A stretch of 64,000 nt of DNA from an uncultured Shimia sp. (GTDB lineage Bacteria; Pseudomonadota; Alphaproteobacteria; Rhodobacterales; Rhodobacteraceae), in NCBI GenBank assembly GCA_937897325.1, contig CALCOY010000074.1:26017-90016 (forward strand), written 5' to 3'. The notes under the pieces were generated by a model, which ran no database searches, was not told where the DNA came from, and saw nothing but the letters and a program-made list of their open reading frames with translations. The position numbers and the translations under genes were made by a program. Shown one piece after another: positions 34,710 through 43,408 of the stretch; the stretch's first letter is position 1; each line of letters starts with the position of its first letter.

Positions 34710-37154
34710 ATGGCATTTCCAACAACAGCGCGCGTGGTCATCATTGGAGGGGGCGTTGTCGGCGTTTCTGCACTGTATCATCTGGCCAAGGAAGGCTGGA
34801 CCGATTGTGTTCTGCTTGAAAAGAACGAGTTGACGGCGGGATCCACTTGGCACGCGGCGGGCAATTGTCCGAACTTTGCCCCGAACTGGGCCGTGATGAA
34901 CATGCAGCGCTATTCGCTGGAAATGTATCGGACGCTGGCAGAGGACGTGGATTATCCGATGAACTACCACGTCACCGGTGCGATCCGGCTGGCGCACACC
35001 AAAGAACGGATGCAGGAATTCGAAAAGGTCGCGGCACAAGCCCGGCATCAGGGGTTGCAGATGGAAATCTGCACGCCTGAGGAACTGCAAGCCCATAATC
35101 CGTTCATGGAAACGCATGATCTGAAAGGTGGGCTTTGGGACGCGCTGGATGGGGATATTGATCCGGCTCAGTTGACCCAGGCGCTCGCCAAAGGTGCGCG
35201 GGATCTGGGCGGACGGATTGAACGCTTTTGTCCTGCCACAGGTGTTAGTCGCGATGGGGACGAGTGGATCGTGCACACCGAAAAAGGTGACATCCGTTGT
35301 CAATACGTCGCCAACTGCGCGGGCTATTATGCGGCCCGTGTGGGTGAGTGGTTTAAACTGCATGGCGGGCGCGATGTGCCGATGGTGGTCATGAGCCACC
35401 AGTACTTCCTGACCGAAGAGATCCCTGAACTGGCCGAATGGACCAAGGAGCAGGGCCGCAAAATGCCGATGATCCGAGATGTCGACAGCAGCTACTATCT
35501 GCGGCAGGACAAGAATGGCCTGAACCTTGGCCCATACGAGCGGAACTGCCAGGCGCATTGGGTAACGCCTGAGGACCCGATGCCGGAAGACTTCAGTTTC
35601 CAGCTTTACCCCGACGATCTGGAGCGGCTCGAATGGTACATCGAGGATGCGATGGGTCGGGTGCCGATCCTCGGGACGGCGGGCGTCGGGCGTAACATCA
35701 ACGGACCTATTCCATACGCACCCGACGGGCTGCCGATGGTCGGGCCGATGCCGGGGGTTAAGAACGCATTTGAAGCGCACTCATTCACCTTCGGGATCGT
35801 GCAGGGCGGCGGTGCTGGCAAGGTCCTTTCCGAATGGATCATTCACGGCGAGACAGAGCGTGACATGTGGGCTGTGGATCCGCGTCGTTACACCGACTAC
35901 GCCGATCCAGATTATTGCCTCGCCAAGGCGCTCGAGACCTATGGCCATGAATACGCGATGCATTTCCCGCATCATGAATGGCCGGCAGGGCGTGACAAGA
36001 AGCTCTCGCCTGTGCATGACAAGCTCGTGGCTCAGGGTGGCGTGATGGGCCCCTACAATGGTTGGGAACGCGCCAACTGGTTTGCTCAGGACGGCGACGA
36101 CGTCTCAGAGGAAGCGACGGAAACGTGGGATCGCGAAGGCCCCTGGCGCATCCGCGTTCAGGAAGAATGTGAGGCGGTGCGCGATGCGGTCGGCGTGCTC
36201 GACCTGCCGGGTTTTTCTCGCTTTGATCTTCAGGGCGAGGGTGCTGCGGAATGGCTGCGCGGCAAGATCGCGGGCGCGCTGCCGAAAGCAGGCCGCCTGA
36301 CACTGGGCTATTTCCCCGACAGCAAGGGGCGCATCCTAACCGAAATGTCGCTGATCCGGCATGCGGAAGATCATTTCACACTCATTACGGCTGCGCCGGC
36401 GCAATGGCATGATTTCGAAGTGCTTCAAAAGGATCTGCCCGAGGGGCTCGCTTTGATTGATCAAACCGCAGAGTTCTCCACGCTGATCATTTCGGGACCG
36501 AAAGCACGCAATCTCTTTCAAAGCCTTGATGTGGAAGCGGATCTCACGCTCGGTTGGCTGACGCACCAAGACGCCAAAATTAACGGGATCACTTGCCGGA
36601 TGCTCCGTGTGTCATTCGCCGGGGAACTCGGTTGGGAGGTGCACGCAAAGCTGGAGGATATTCCGACGCTTTACGATGCAATGTTGGGCGCAGGCGCGAA
36701 ACCTTTCGGGATGTACGCCCTCAACTCGTTGCGGATCGAGAAGGGCTATCGCGCTTGGAAGGGCGATCTTTCGACGGACTATACGCTCTTTGAGGCAGGC
36801 CTCGACCGCTTCGTCAAGCTCGACAAGCCGCAGGATTTCCCGGGCAAGGCGGCGCTGATGAACGAAAAGCAGCAGGGATCGAAGAAGCGCTTCGTCACAA
36901 TGAAGATCGACGCTGGGGACCAGGATGCACCCTACATGTCGACTGTCTGGCAGAATGGCGACATCGTGGGCGAGACGACCAGCGGCGATTGGGGCTATCG
37001 CGTGGGGGCTTCCATCGCTTTTGGTATGATCCGTACGGATCTGGCCGAGCCCGGGACTGAGCTTGAGGTCGACATTTTCGGCACGCGTCGCCGCGCGGTG
37101 GTACAGCCGGACGGCCCCCTCTGGGATCCGGCCAACGAAAGATTACGTGCGTGA
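34710..37154 (+). CDS. Dimethylglycine-dehydrogenase-like FAD/GcvT protein
   Basis: An 814-residue two-part enzyme: an FAD-dependent DAO domain (about 1-370) and a GcvT-like folate-binding domain (about 430-810). The FAD motif is VVIIGGGVVGVSALYHLA; LTAGSTWHAAG holds the His that carries FAD covalently in mammalian dimethylglycine dehydrogenase. SSYYLRQ, NGPIPYAPDGLPMVGP and WERANWF track the mammalian enzyme. Tetrahydrofolate in the C-terminal domain would collect the methyl group. It probably converts dimethylglycine to sarcosine. Its stop overlaps the GTG start of the next gene. Confidence 0.88.
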   Translation: MAFPTTARVVIIGGGVVGVSALYHLAKEGWTDCVLLEKNELTAGSTWHAAGNCPNFAPNWAVMNMQRYSLEMYRTLAEDVDYPMNYHVTGAIRLAHTKERMQEFEKVAAQARHQGLQMEICTPEELQAHNPFMETHDLKGGLWDALDGDIDPAQLTQALAKGARDLGGRIERFCPATGVSRDGDEWIVHTEKGDIRCQYVANCAGYYAARVGEWFKLHGGRDVPMVVMSHQYFLTEEIPELAEWTKEQGRKMPMIRDVDSSYYLRQDKNGLNLGPYERNCQAHWVTPEDPMPEDFSFQLYPDDLERLEWYIEDAMGRVPILGTAGVGRNINGPIPYAPDGLPMVGPMPGVKNAFEAHSFTFGIVQGGGAGKVLSEWIIHGETERDMWAVDPRRYTDYADPDYCLAKALETYGHEYAMHFPHHEWPAGRDKKLSPVHDKLVAQGGVMGPYNGWERANWFAQDGDDVSEEATETWDREGPWRIRVQEECEAVRDAVGVLDLPGFSRFDLQGEGAAEWLRGKIAGALPKAGRLTLGYFPDSKGRILTEMSLIRHAEDHFTLITAAPAQWHDFEVLQKDLPEGLALIDQTAEFSTLIISGPKARNLFQSLDVEADLTLGWLTHQDAKINGITCRMLRVSFAGELGWEVHAKLEDIPTLYDAMLGAGAKPFGMYALNSLRIEKGYRAWKGDLSTDYTLFEAGLDRFVKLDKPQDFPGKAALMNEKQQGSKKRFVTMKIDAGDQDAPYMSTVWQNGDIVGETTSGDWGYRVGASIAFGMIRTDLAEPGTELEVDIFGTRRRAVVQPDGPLWDPANERLRA

Positions 37155-38044
37155 CGGTGATCACGCTGCTGGACGGCGGGCTGGGCCAGGAATTGGTCCA
37201 CCGCGCCGGGACGCAGCCAACGCCACTTTGGTCCACGCAAGTCATGCTCGATCGACCTGATCTGGTACTGGCCGCCCATCAGGATTTCTTTGCATCGGGC
37301 GCGCGGATTGCGGTCGCCAACACCTATGCGCTGCATCCGGACCGCCTGAAAGGAACGGAGTACGAAAGTCGGTATGATGAGCTTTTCGACACTGCCCTGG
37401 CTCTGGCAGAGGCGGCGCGCGACAAGCGTGGATCGGGGCGCATTGCGGGCAGCATAGGTCCGCTTGTCGCGAGCTACCGACCAGATCTTCACCCCACAGA
37501 CGCTATCGCTATTCCGCTTTATCAGCAGGTCGCAGCGCGCTTTGTCGAGCGTTGCGATCTGATCATCTGCGAAACCGTTGCCTCGGTCGATCATGCGCGC
37601 TCTGCCCTCAGTGGAGCCGCCGTGAGCGGTTTGCCAGTGTGGCTGGCATTCACTGTCGATGACGAGGACGGTAGCCGTCTGCGTTCAGGTGAGCCCCTGC
37701 AAGAGGCCGTGAGCATCGCGATGGCAGGTGCGGACGCCGTGTTGGTCAACTGTTCGGCGCCTGAAGCGATCCCGGCAAGCTTGCCCATTTTGCAGTCATC
37801 CAGTTTGCCGTTCGGCGCTTATGCCAACGCGTTTGAACAAATCACAAACGATTTTCTGAAGGACAAGCCGACCGTCGACGCCCTGACCAAGCGCCGGGAC
37901 ATGAGCCCGGAAGCCTATGCGACCCATGTCCTATCCTGGGTCGATCAAGGTGCCACAATTGTTGGTGGTTGCTGCGAGGTCGGACCCGATCACATTGCGG
38001 AAATCGCCCGCCGTCTGGAAGCAGCCGGGCATACGATCATATGA
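37151..38044 (+). CDS. Betaine-homocysteine / homocysteine S-methyltransferase family protein
   Basis: A 297-residue zinc methyltransferase. ITLLDGGLGQELVHRAG opens the Hcy-binding TIM barrel; zinc cysteines lie in VLVNCSAPEA and IVGGCCEVGPDH. TNTYALHPDR-like ANTYALHPDR is the substrate loop. In this neighbourhood it most likely moves a methyl from glycine betaine to homocysteine, giving dimethylglycine and methionine, although S-methylmethionine is also used by close relatives. The GTG start overlaps the stop of the dehydrogenase gene (GTGA). Confidence 0.87.
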   Translation: MTVITLLDGGLGQELVHRAGTQPTPLWSTQVMLDRPDLVLAAHQDFFASGARIAVANTYALHPDRLKGTEYESRYDELFDTALALAEAARDKRGSGRIAGSIGPLVASYRPDLHPTDAIAIPLYQQVAARFVERCDLIICETVASVDHARSALSGAAVSGLPVWLAFTVDDEDGSRLRSGEPLQEAVSIAMAGADAVLVNCSAPEAIPASLPILQSSSLPFGAYANAFEQITNDFLKDKPTVDALTKRRDMSPEAYATHVLSWVDQGATIVGGCCEVGPDHIAEIARRLEAAGHTII

Positions 38045-38051
38045 GGTTTAC

Positions 38052-40496
38052 ATGACACTTCCAAAAAAGGCTCGCGTGGTCATCATTGGCGGTGGCGTCA
38101 TCGGCTGTTCGGTGGCCTACCATCTGACGAAACTCGGTTGGAAAGATGTGGTGCTTCTGGAACGCAAGCAGTTGACCTCCGGCACGACGTGGCACGCGGC
38201 AGGTCTGATTGCGCAGCTTCGAGCCTCCCAGAATATGACGCGGCTGGCGAAGTACAGCCAGGAACTATATGGCCAGCTTGAGGCCGAAACCGGCGTGGCC
38301 ACGGGTTTCAGGCGTGTGGGCTCCATAACGGCAGCACTAACTGGCGAACGGCTGGAAGAACTCCGGCGGCAAGCGTCGATGGCGCGGGCTTTCGGTGTGG
38401 ATGTGGAAGAAATCTCGCCAAATGAGATCAAAGCGCGCTACGAGCATCTCAATATCGAGGGCGTGACCGGTGGTGTCTACCTGCCCAAAGACGGGCAGGG
38501 CGATCCCGCCAACATTGCGCAGGCCCTCGCGAAAGGCGCGCGGCAACGCGGGGCTCTTATCAAAGAACGCATTAAGGCGACGGGCGTCACGCGCAAAGGG
38601 CGGCGGACAACGGGTGTCGATTGGCAGGCGGAGGATGGCGGTGCGGGTCATATCGCCTGCGAGCATGTGGTGAACTGCGCGGGCATGTGGGGCCGCGAGG
38701 TCGGCAAGATGCTGGGCGTAAATGTGCCCTTGCAGGCTTGTGAGCACTTTTACATTGTCACAGAAGGCATCGCGGGCCTGAAGGAACTGCCGGTCCTGCG
38801 GGTGCCGGATGAATGTGCTTACTACAAGGAAGATGCGGGCAAGATGCTTTTGGGCGCGTTCGAGCCTGATGCAAAACCCTGGGCGCTGAATGGCATTCCC
38901 GAAGGCTTTGAATTCGACCAGCTTCCCGAAGATTTCGACCACTTCGAGCCGATCCTGGAAGCGGCCGTCAACCGCATGCCCATGCTGGCCGAGGCCGGGA
39001 TCCACACTTTCTTTAACGGTCCGGAAAGCTTCACGCCGGACGACGCCTATCATCTGGGCCTCGCGCCAGAGATGGACAATGTGTGGGTGGCTTGCGGCTT
39101 CAACTCCATTGGCATCCAGTCTGCGGGTGGGGCGGGTATGGCGCTTGCGCAATGGATGGAAGACGGTGCACGCCCCTTCGATCTCGGCGACGTGGACATT
39201 GCGCGGATGCAACCCTTTCAGGGTAACCGGATGTATCTGGCCGAGCGGTCCAAAGAAACGCTGGGCCTGCTTTATGCCGACCATTTCCCATTCCGCCAGA
39301 AGGCGACAGCGCGGGGGGTGCGTCGCACGCCATTCCATTCGCACCTTCTGGAACGCGGTGCTGTCATGGGTGAGCTTGCAGGGTGGGAACGGGCCAACTG
39401 GTTCGCACGGGGCAGCCAGGAGGCCGAGTATGTCTATTCCTGGGATCGCCAGAACTTCTTCGACAACGTCCGCGAAGAACACATGGCGATCCGTCACAAT
39501 GTGGGCATGTACGATATGTCTTCTTTCGGCAAGTTGCGTGTCGAGGGGCCGGATGCTGAAGCCTTCATGAACTACGTAGGTGGTGGAAACTACGAAGTAC
39601 CGGTGGGTAAGATCGTCTACACGCAATTCCTCAACGATCTGGGCGGGATCGAGGCGGACGTGACTGTGACGCGCCTGTCAGAGACCTGTTTTCTTGTTGT
39701 CACGCCCGCCGCGACGCGTCTTGCGGACCAGATTTGGATGCAGCGCCATGTGGGCGACTTCCGTGTCGTCATCACCGACGTGACGGCGGGCGAGGGCGTT
39801 CTGGCCGTAATGGGGCCACGCTCGCGCGCGTTGCTTCAGGCTGTGTCACCCAACGATTTCTCCAATGAGGTCAACCCTTTCGGCACCGCACAAGAGATTG
39901 AGATCGGTATGGGCCTCGCCCGCGTCCACCGTGTCACTTACGTGGGCGAGCTGGGCTGGGAGATCTACGTGACTGCGGATCAATGCGGACACGTATTCGA
40001 GACGCTCGCCGAGGCGGGGCAGGAGATGGGAATGCGTCTGTGCGGTATGCACATGATGGATACCTGCCGGATCGAAAAGGGTTTCCGCCATTTCGGGCAT
40101 GACATTACTTGCGAGGATCACGTGCTTGAGGCGGGGCTTGGCTTTGCGGTCAAGACCGACAAGCCCAGCTTCATCGGGCGCGACGCGGTCTTGCGCAAGA
40201 AGGAAGAGGGTCTGGCCAATCGCTTGCTGCAATTCCGCCTGAAAGATCCAGAGCCACTGCTATATCACAACGAACCGATCGTTCGGAATGGTGAGATTGT
40301 GGGTTATCTGGCCTCAGGCGCTTACGGGCATCACCTGGGCGGGGCCATGGGCCTTGGCTATGTGCCGTGCATGGGCGAAAGCGCTGCGGACGTGTTGGCC
40401 TCAACCTACGAGATCGACGTGGCGGGCACGCGGGTGGCGGCAGAGGTTTCGCTCAAGCCGATGTACGATTCAAAGTCAGAGCGTGTCAAAGTCTGA
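38052..40496 (+). CDS. Sarcosine/dimethylglycine-dehydrogenase-like FAD/GcvT protein
   Basis: A second 814-residue DAO plus GcvT protein. I chose the ATG at 38052; the open frame upstream lies in the methyltransferase gene. VVIIGGGVIGCSVAYHLTKLG is the FAD motif, LTSGTTWHAAG the covalent-FAD His region, and the LTSGTTWH form is nearer sarcosine than dimethylglycine dehydrogenase. YDMSSFGKLRVEG and NVGMYDMSSFGKL occur at the domain junction; VGELGWEIYV lies in the folate part. It likely removes the last methyl of sarcosine to give glycine. The gap after the methyltransferase is 7 bases. Confidence 0.86.
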   Translation: MTLPKKARVVIIGGGVIGCSVAYHLTKLGWKDVVLLERKQLTSGTTWHAAGLIAQLRASQNMTRLAKYSQELYGQLEAETGVATGFRRVGSITAALTGERLEELRRQASMARAFGVDVEEISPNEIKARYEHLNIEGVTGGVYLPKDGQGDPANIAQALAKGARQRGALIKERIKATGVTRKGRRTTGVDWQAEDGGAGHIACEHVVNCAGMWGREVGKMLGVNVPLQACEHFYIVTEGIAGLKELPVLRVPDECAYYKEDAGKMLLGAFEPDAKPWALNGIPEGFEFDQLPEDFDHFEPILEAAVNRMPMLAEAGIHTFFNGPESFTPDDAYHLGLAPEMDNVWVACGFNSIGIQSAGGAGMALAQWMEDGARPFDLGDVDIARMQPFQGNRMYLAERSKETLGLLYADHFPFRQKATARGVRRTPFHSHLLERGAVMGELAGWERANWFARGSQEAEYVYSWDRQNFFDNVREEHMAIRHNVGMYDMSSFGKLRVEGPDAEAFMNYVGGGNYEVPVGKIVYTQFLNDLGGIEADVTVTRLSETCFLVVTPAATRLADQIWMQRHVGDFRVVITDVTAGEGVLAVMGPRSRALLQAVSPNDFSNEVNPFGTAQEIEIGMGLARVHRVTYVGELGWEIYVTADQCGHVFETLAEAGQEMGMRLCGMHMMDTCRIEKGFRHFGHDITCEDHVLEAGLGFAVKTDKPSFIGRDAVLRKKEEGLANRLLQFRLKDPEPLLYHNEPIVRNGEIVGYLASGAYGHHLGGAMGLGYVPCMGESAADVLASTYEIDVAGTRVAAEVSLKPMYDSKSERVKV

Positions 40497-40550
40497 CGCC
40501 TCTCGCCAAGGCGAAGCAAGACTGCTACGGCTGGGCCGAAAGGACCAGCC

Positions 40551-41444
40551 ATGCAGCAAGATACAGGCGACACCCCCGCAGGCCTCGGCTTTGCGATAAG
40601 CGCCTATTTTCTTTGGGGTTTCCTGCCTCTTTATATGAAGATGCTGTCTCATGTGGGTCCGGTAGAAGTGGTCGCGCATCGCGTCATCTGGTCGGTGCCG
40701 GTCGCCGGGTTGCTGCTGATTGTCCTGCGTCGCACGAAGGATCTGATGGAAGCTTTGCGCACCCCGCGCATGTTTGCGATGGGCTGCGTGACAGCTGCCC
40801 TTATCAGCGTCAACTGGGGCATTTACGTCTGGGCCATTACCTCTGGTCAGGCGCTGGATGCGGCTTTGGGCTATTACATCAATCCGCTCTTCAGTGTGGC
40901 GTTGGGCGCGCTTTTGCTGCGCGAAAAACTCACCGGCGCTCAACGTGTCGCCATTGGACTTGCGGGCGCTGCGGTTGCGGTCCTCACGATTTCCGCTGGT
41001 GCCATTCCTTGGGCGGCGATTGGCTTGACCGTATCATGGGGCCTTTACGCTCTGGCAAAAAAACAGTTGCCCATCGGACCAAACCAAGGATTTCTGCTTG
41101 AGGTATTAATCCTGTTGATCCCTGCTTTGTGTTACCTGATCTTGCTCAGTGTCAATGGGCAGGGGCGGTTTCTTGTGGGGGATGCCAGCACCGACTGGCT
41201 GCTTCTCGGCTGCGGGGCCGTCACTGCGATCCCTTTGATTTTGTACGCAAACGGGGCGAAGCGTTTGCGTCTGTCGACGATCGCAATCCTTCAATACATC
41301 GCTCCCACGATGATATTCTTGACGGCTGTTTTCATTTTCAACGAACCATTCGGGCAGGCCCGCATGATCGCCTTCCCGATGATCTGGGCGGCTTTGGTTA
41401 TCTACTCGGCCTCGATGATCCGCCAGATGAGACAGACAGCTTGA
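40551..41444 (+). CDS. rarD: RarD-type EamA transporter
   Basis: A 297-residue inner-membrane protein with ten hydrophobic spans in two EamA repeats. The N-terminal AYFLWGFLPLYMKMLSHVGPVEVVAHRVIWS is characteristic of RarD (read as two overlapping blocks), and YYINPLFSVALGALLL and LQYIAPTMIFLTAVF complete the pattern. RarD proteins were first linked to chloramphenicol sensitivity; natural substrates are unknown. It starts 54 bases after the dehydrogenase and may belong to the same transcript. Confidence 0.9.
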   Translation: MQQDTGDTPAGLGFAISAYFLWGFLPLYMKMLSHVGPVEVVAHRVIWSVPVAGLLLIVLRRTKDLMEALRTPRMFAMGCVTAALISVNWGIYVWAITSGQALDAALGYYINPLFSVALGALLLREKLTGAQRVAIGLAGAAVAVLTISAGAIPWAAIGLTVSWGLYALAKKQLPIGPNQGFLLEVLILLIPALCYLILLSVNGQGRFLVGDASTDWLLLGCGAVTAIPLILYANGAKRLRLSTIAILQYIAPTMIFLTAVFIFNEPFGQARMIAFPMIWAALVIYSASMIRQMRQTA

Positions 41445-41459
41445 GCCTTGGGAGTGGTC

Positions 41460-42101
41460 GTGGATTACAACCCGCCCAATGATCCGCTGGTGATCCTGCA
41501 CGACGATGCAGAGGTGCTTGCCATCGACAAACCTTCTGGTCTGTTGTCGGTGCCGGGCAAGGGTGCGCACCTGTCCGACTGCCTGCTAGGTCGTGTGCAG
41601 AAGGTGTTTCCTCAGGCATTGCTGGTGCATCGGCTGGATCGGGACACGTCCGGCGTGATGATTTTTAGCCTAACGCCCCACGCGCAGCGCTTTATGTCGA
41701 TGGAGTTTGAGAAGCGCCAGGCGAAAAAATCCTATATTGCAAGGGTTTGGGGGCATCTGACGCCGAAGACCGGCACCGTTGATCTGCCAATCGCGGTGGA
41801 TTGGCCGAACCGGCCACTTCAGAAGATCGATCACGAGAGCGGACGCCCTGCGGTAACGGATTGGCGTGTCTTGCGCCATGAAGAACAGTCTAGCCGGGTG
41901 CGTCTAATGCCGAAAACGGGGCGTAGCCACCAGTTGCGCCTGCACATGCTGACACTCGGGCATCCGGTCCTTGGGGATCCGTTTTATGCGGATGGACCTG
42001 CCTTGCGCTTTCCCCGGCTGATGCTGCATTCGGAAGAATTGCGTATCCGGCATCCCGGCGGTGGACCGATGCTGCGGATCCGTGCCAAGGCACCCTTCTG
42101 A
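41460..42101 (+). CDS. RluA-family RNA pseudouridine synthase
   Basis: A 213-residue pseudouridine synthase. The GTG at 41460 gives MDYNPPNDPLVILHDD, the usual start in related bacteria; GTG at 41454 and TTG at 41448 are less likely. The catalytic Asp is in LLVHRLDRDTSGVM; IDKPSGLLSVPGKG and MPKTGRSHQLRLHML are the other RluA signatures. The absence of an S4 domain and the short length point to a RluA/TruC-like single-domain enzyme, modifying 23S rRNA or tRNA. It is followed by a long convergent gap. Confidence 0.9.
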   Translation: MDYNPPNDPLVILHDDAEVLAIDKPSGLLSVPGKGAHLSDCLLGRVQKVFPQALLVHRLDRDTSGVMIFSLTPHAQRFMSMEFEKRQAKKSYIARVWGHLTPKTGTVDLPIAVDWPNRPLQKIDHESGRPAVTDWRVLRHEEQSSRVRLMPKTGRSHQLRLHMLTLGHPVLGDPFYADGPALRFPRLMLHSEELRIRHPGGGPMLRIRAKAPF

Positions 42102-42535
42102 CAACGCTGCCGCGAACTTCTTCCGCTCAATCGTTTTCCAACAAGCATTGGCACAAGAATCTGCCGCTGGCCGCCCGACTTCAAAGCAGCTTCGTATCGC
42201 GAGTGGCCTTGTTCAAGCGGCCAGCAAAAGTAAGCTATCACAACGATCCGGCGGGCCAGCCCAGCAGCCTTGCAAGCCGTTCTTCTCGCCACTGCGATCA
42301 CGCTTGGCGACATGTTCAGCAATTGCCTTGTTCTGAGCGCTGGCAACAGCGACCTTGCCGATTGTTGTCGCCGCCGACTTGCAGACCAAAGCGACTGTTT
42401 TCCGGGATCGCCCACCGGTTTGGCACACATGATGTGCACGCAGTGTTCTAGGATCATCCGACCGATCCAGAGGCAAGTCTTGCGGCACCCGGCGAGGCAG
42501 AGCAGATTGAGCCACGTCGCGAAGACGCTGCTTTC
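42102..42535. other. Gene-less gap (434 bases) between convergent genes
   Basis: Between the pseudouridine synthase and apbE I see no gene with family similarity and no clear terminator. Open frames of 90-157 codons exist on both strands but their protein sequences have no recognisable motif, and they lack ribosome sites. The length is unusual for this compact window, so a worn-out gene or mobile-element remnant is possible. Confidence 0.5.
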
Positions 42536-43408
42536 CTATGTGAGGCTTGTAACGTCGCCAGTATGATCGACTAACGTGATGCGCATGATATCTTTGTTGG
42601 CAAGAAGCGCTGCAATTCTTTCCTGCGTCATCATTGTAGCCGCCGTTGAAAGGCCATCGGCTAGCGTTGCGTTGGTTGCTTCGATTGTCACACTGCTCCA
42701 GATCGTCCGGGCGTTTGGGTGCAGGATGTGGTGCCCTGCCCCGAGCGCCATCGCATCGGGGCTTGAGGTGGCAAGGGCGCTGTCAGTGATCGTGTGGTTA
42801 CCCACCAGGCCGGCGGCTGGGTCTTCTATGCCGATGCGCCAGGGGCCGCCATTTGCCCGGAATTCGCCGAGATTGACCAGGGTTTTGGCGGCGCCATGAT
42901 GGCGAAGACCAGCGCTGACGAGATCGCTGGCAAAGCCCTGGGCGATACCGTTGAAAGTGAGCGCCTGATCCTTGCCGAGACGCACGCCTTTGCGGCCGAA
43001 CATGACATGGCGCCAACCCATGCGAGCGATTGCGGTCCTTGGGTCTTCGCCGCGTGCCATCGCAGACCAAACGGGTTGGATCGTCGGATCAAAAAGGCCA
43101 TCGGTCAGATGATGTACCTTGTCGGCGTGCTGAAGCAGGCTGAGGAATTCCGGTGCGGGGGCGCTGAGCGCGCCCGACCTGTTCAAGGCAGACAGGGTCG
43201 AACTGGGTTTATAGAGGGAGAAGAGCGCTTCGACTCGTTGCAGGACCGCGCGTGCATGGCGCAAGGCCGGGCCCGAGATGTTGTCGGGGCCGTGTATCGT
43301 GATCTGCACATTGGCGCCCAAGGCGCGTCCTGACCAGCTTTGGGCCGCGCTGGCAGGGGCAGCGGCGAAAGCAGCGGCGATGGCCAGAAAGCGGCGGCGG
43401 TCCATCAT
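42536..43408 (-). CDS. apbE: ApbE/NosX-type FMN transferase
   Basis: A 290-residue periplasmic flavin transferase. The start at 43408 overlaps the NosR-like stop by 4 bases and gives MMDRRRFLAIAAAFAAAPAS, a Tat-like signal with RRR-F. LYKPSSTLSALNRSGAL, GIAQGFASDLVSAGL and TNATLADGLSTAATMM are ApbE marks, the last with the Mg-binding Asp-Gly loop. ApbE moves FMN from FAD onto a Thr of flavoproteins; NosR-like proteins are classic substrates. It is the second gene of the unit. Confidence 0.92.
   Translation of the reverse strand: MMDRRRFLAIAAAFAAAPASAAQSWSGRALGANVQITIHGPDNISGPALRHARAVLQRVEALFSLYKPSSTLSALNRSGALSAPAPEFLSLLQHADKVHHLTDGLFDPTIQPVWSAMARGEDPRTAIARMGWRHVMFGRKGVRLGKDQALTFNGIAQGFASDLVSAGLRHHGAAKTLVNLGEFRANGGPWRIGIEDPAAGLVGNHTITDSALATSSPDAMALGAGHHILHPNARTIWSSVTIEATNATLADGLSTAATMMTQERIAALLANKDIMRITLVDHTGDVTSLT

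Noticed and set aside
34128..35780. A 550-codon open frame on the minus strand opposite the dimethylglycine-dehydrogenase-like gene
   Set aside because: It overlaps three well-supported plus-strand genes, its protein is rich in Arg, Pro and His with no known motif, and it has no ribosome site. GC-rich codon bias opens such antisense frames.
36456..36467. TTGATTGATCAA, resembling an FNR half-site pair
   Set aside because: It is inside the coding part of the dehydrogenase, the spacer is 2 bases and not 4, and there is no gene start nearby.
38337..39626. A 429-codon minus-strand frame opposite the second dehydrogenase
   Set aside because: Same reasons: complete overlap with a motif-rich gene, no start signal, composition of a shadow frame.
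42213..42515. A 100-codon minus-strand frame that looked at first like a transposase fragment
   Set aside because: I could not place any DDE, DEDD or Tyr/Ser recombinase motif, nor terminal repeats, so I report only an unexplained gap.
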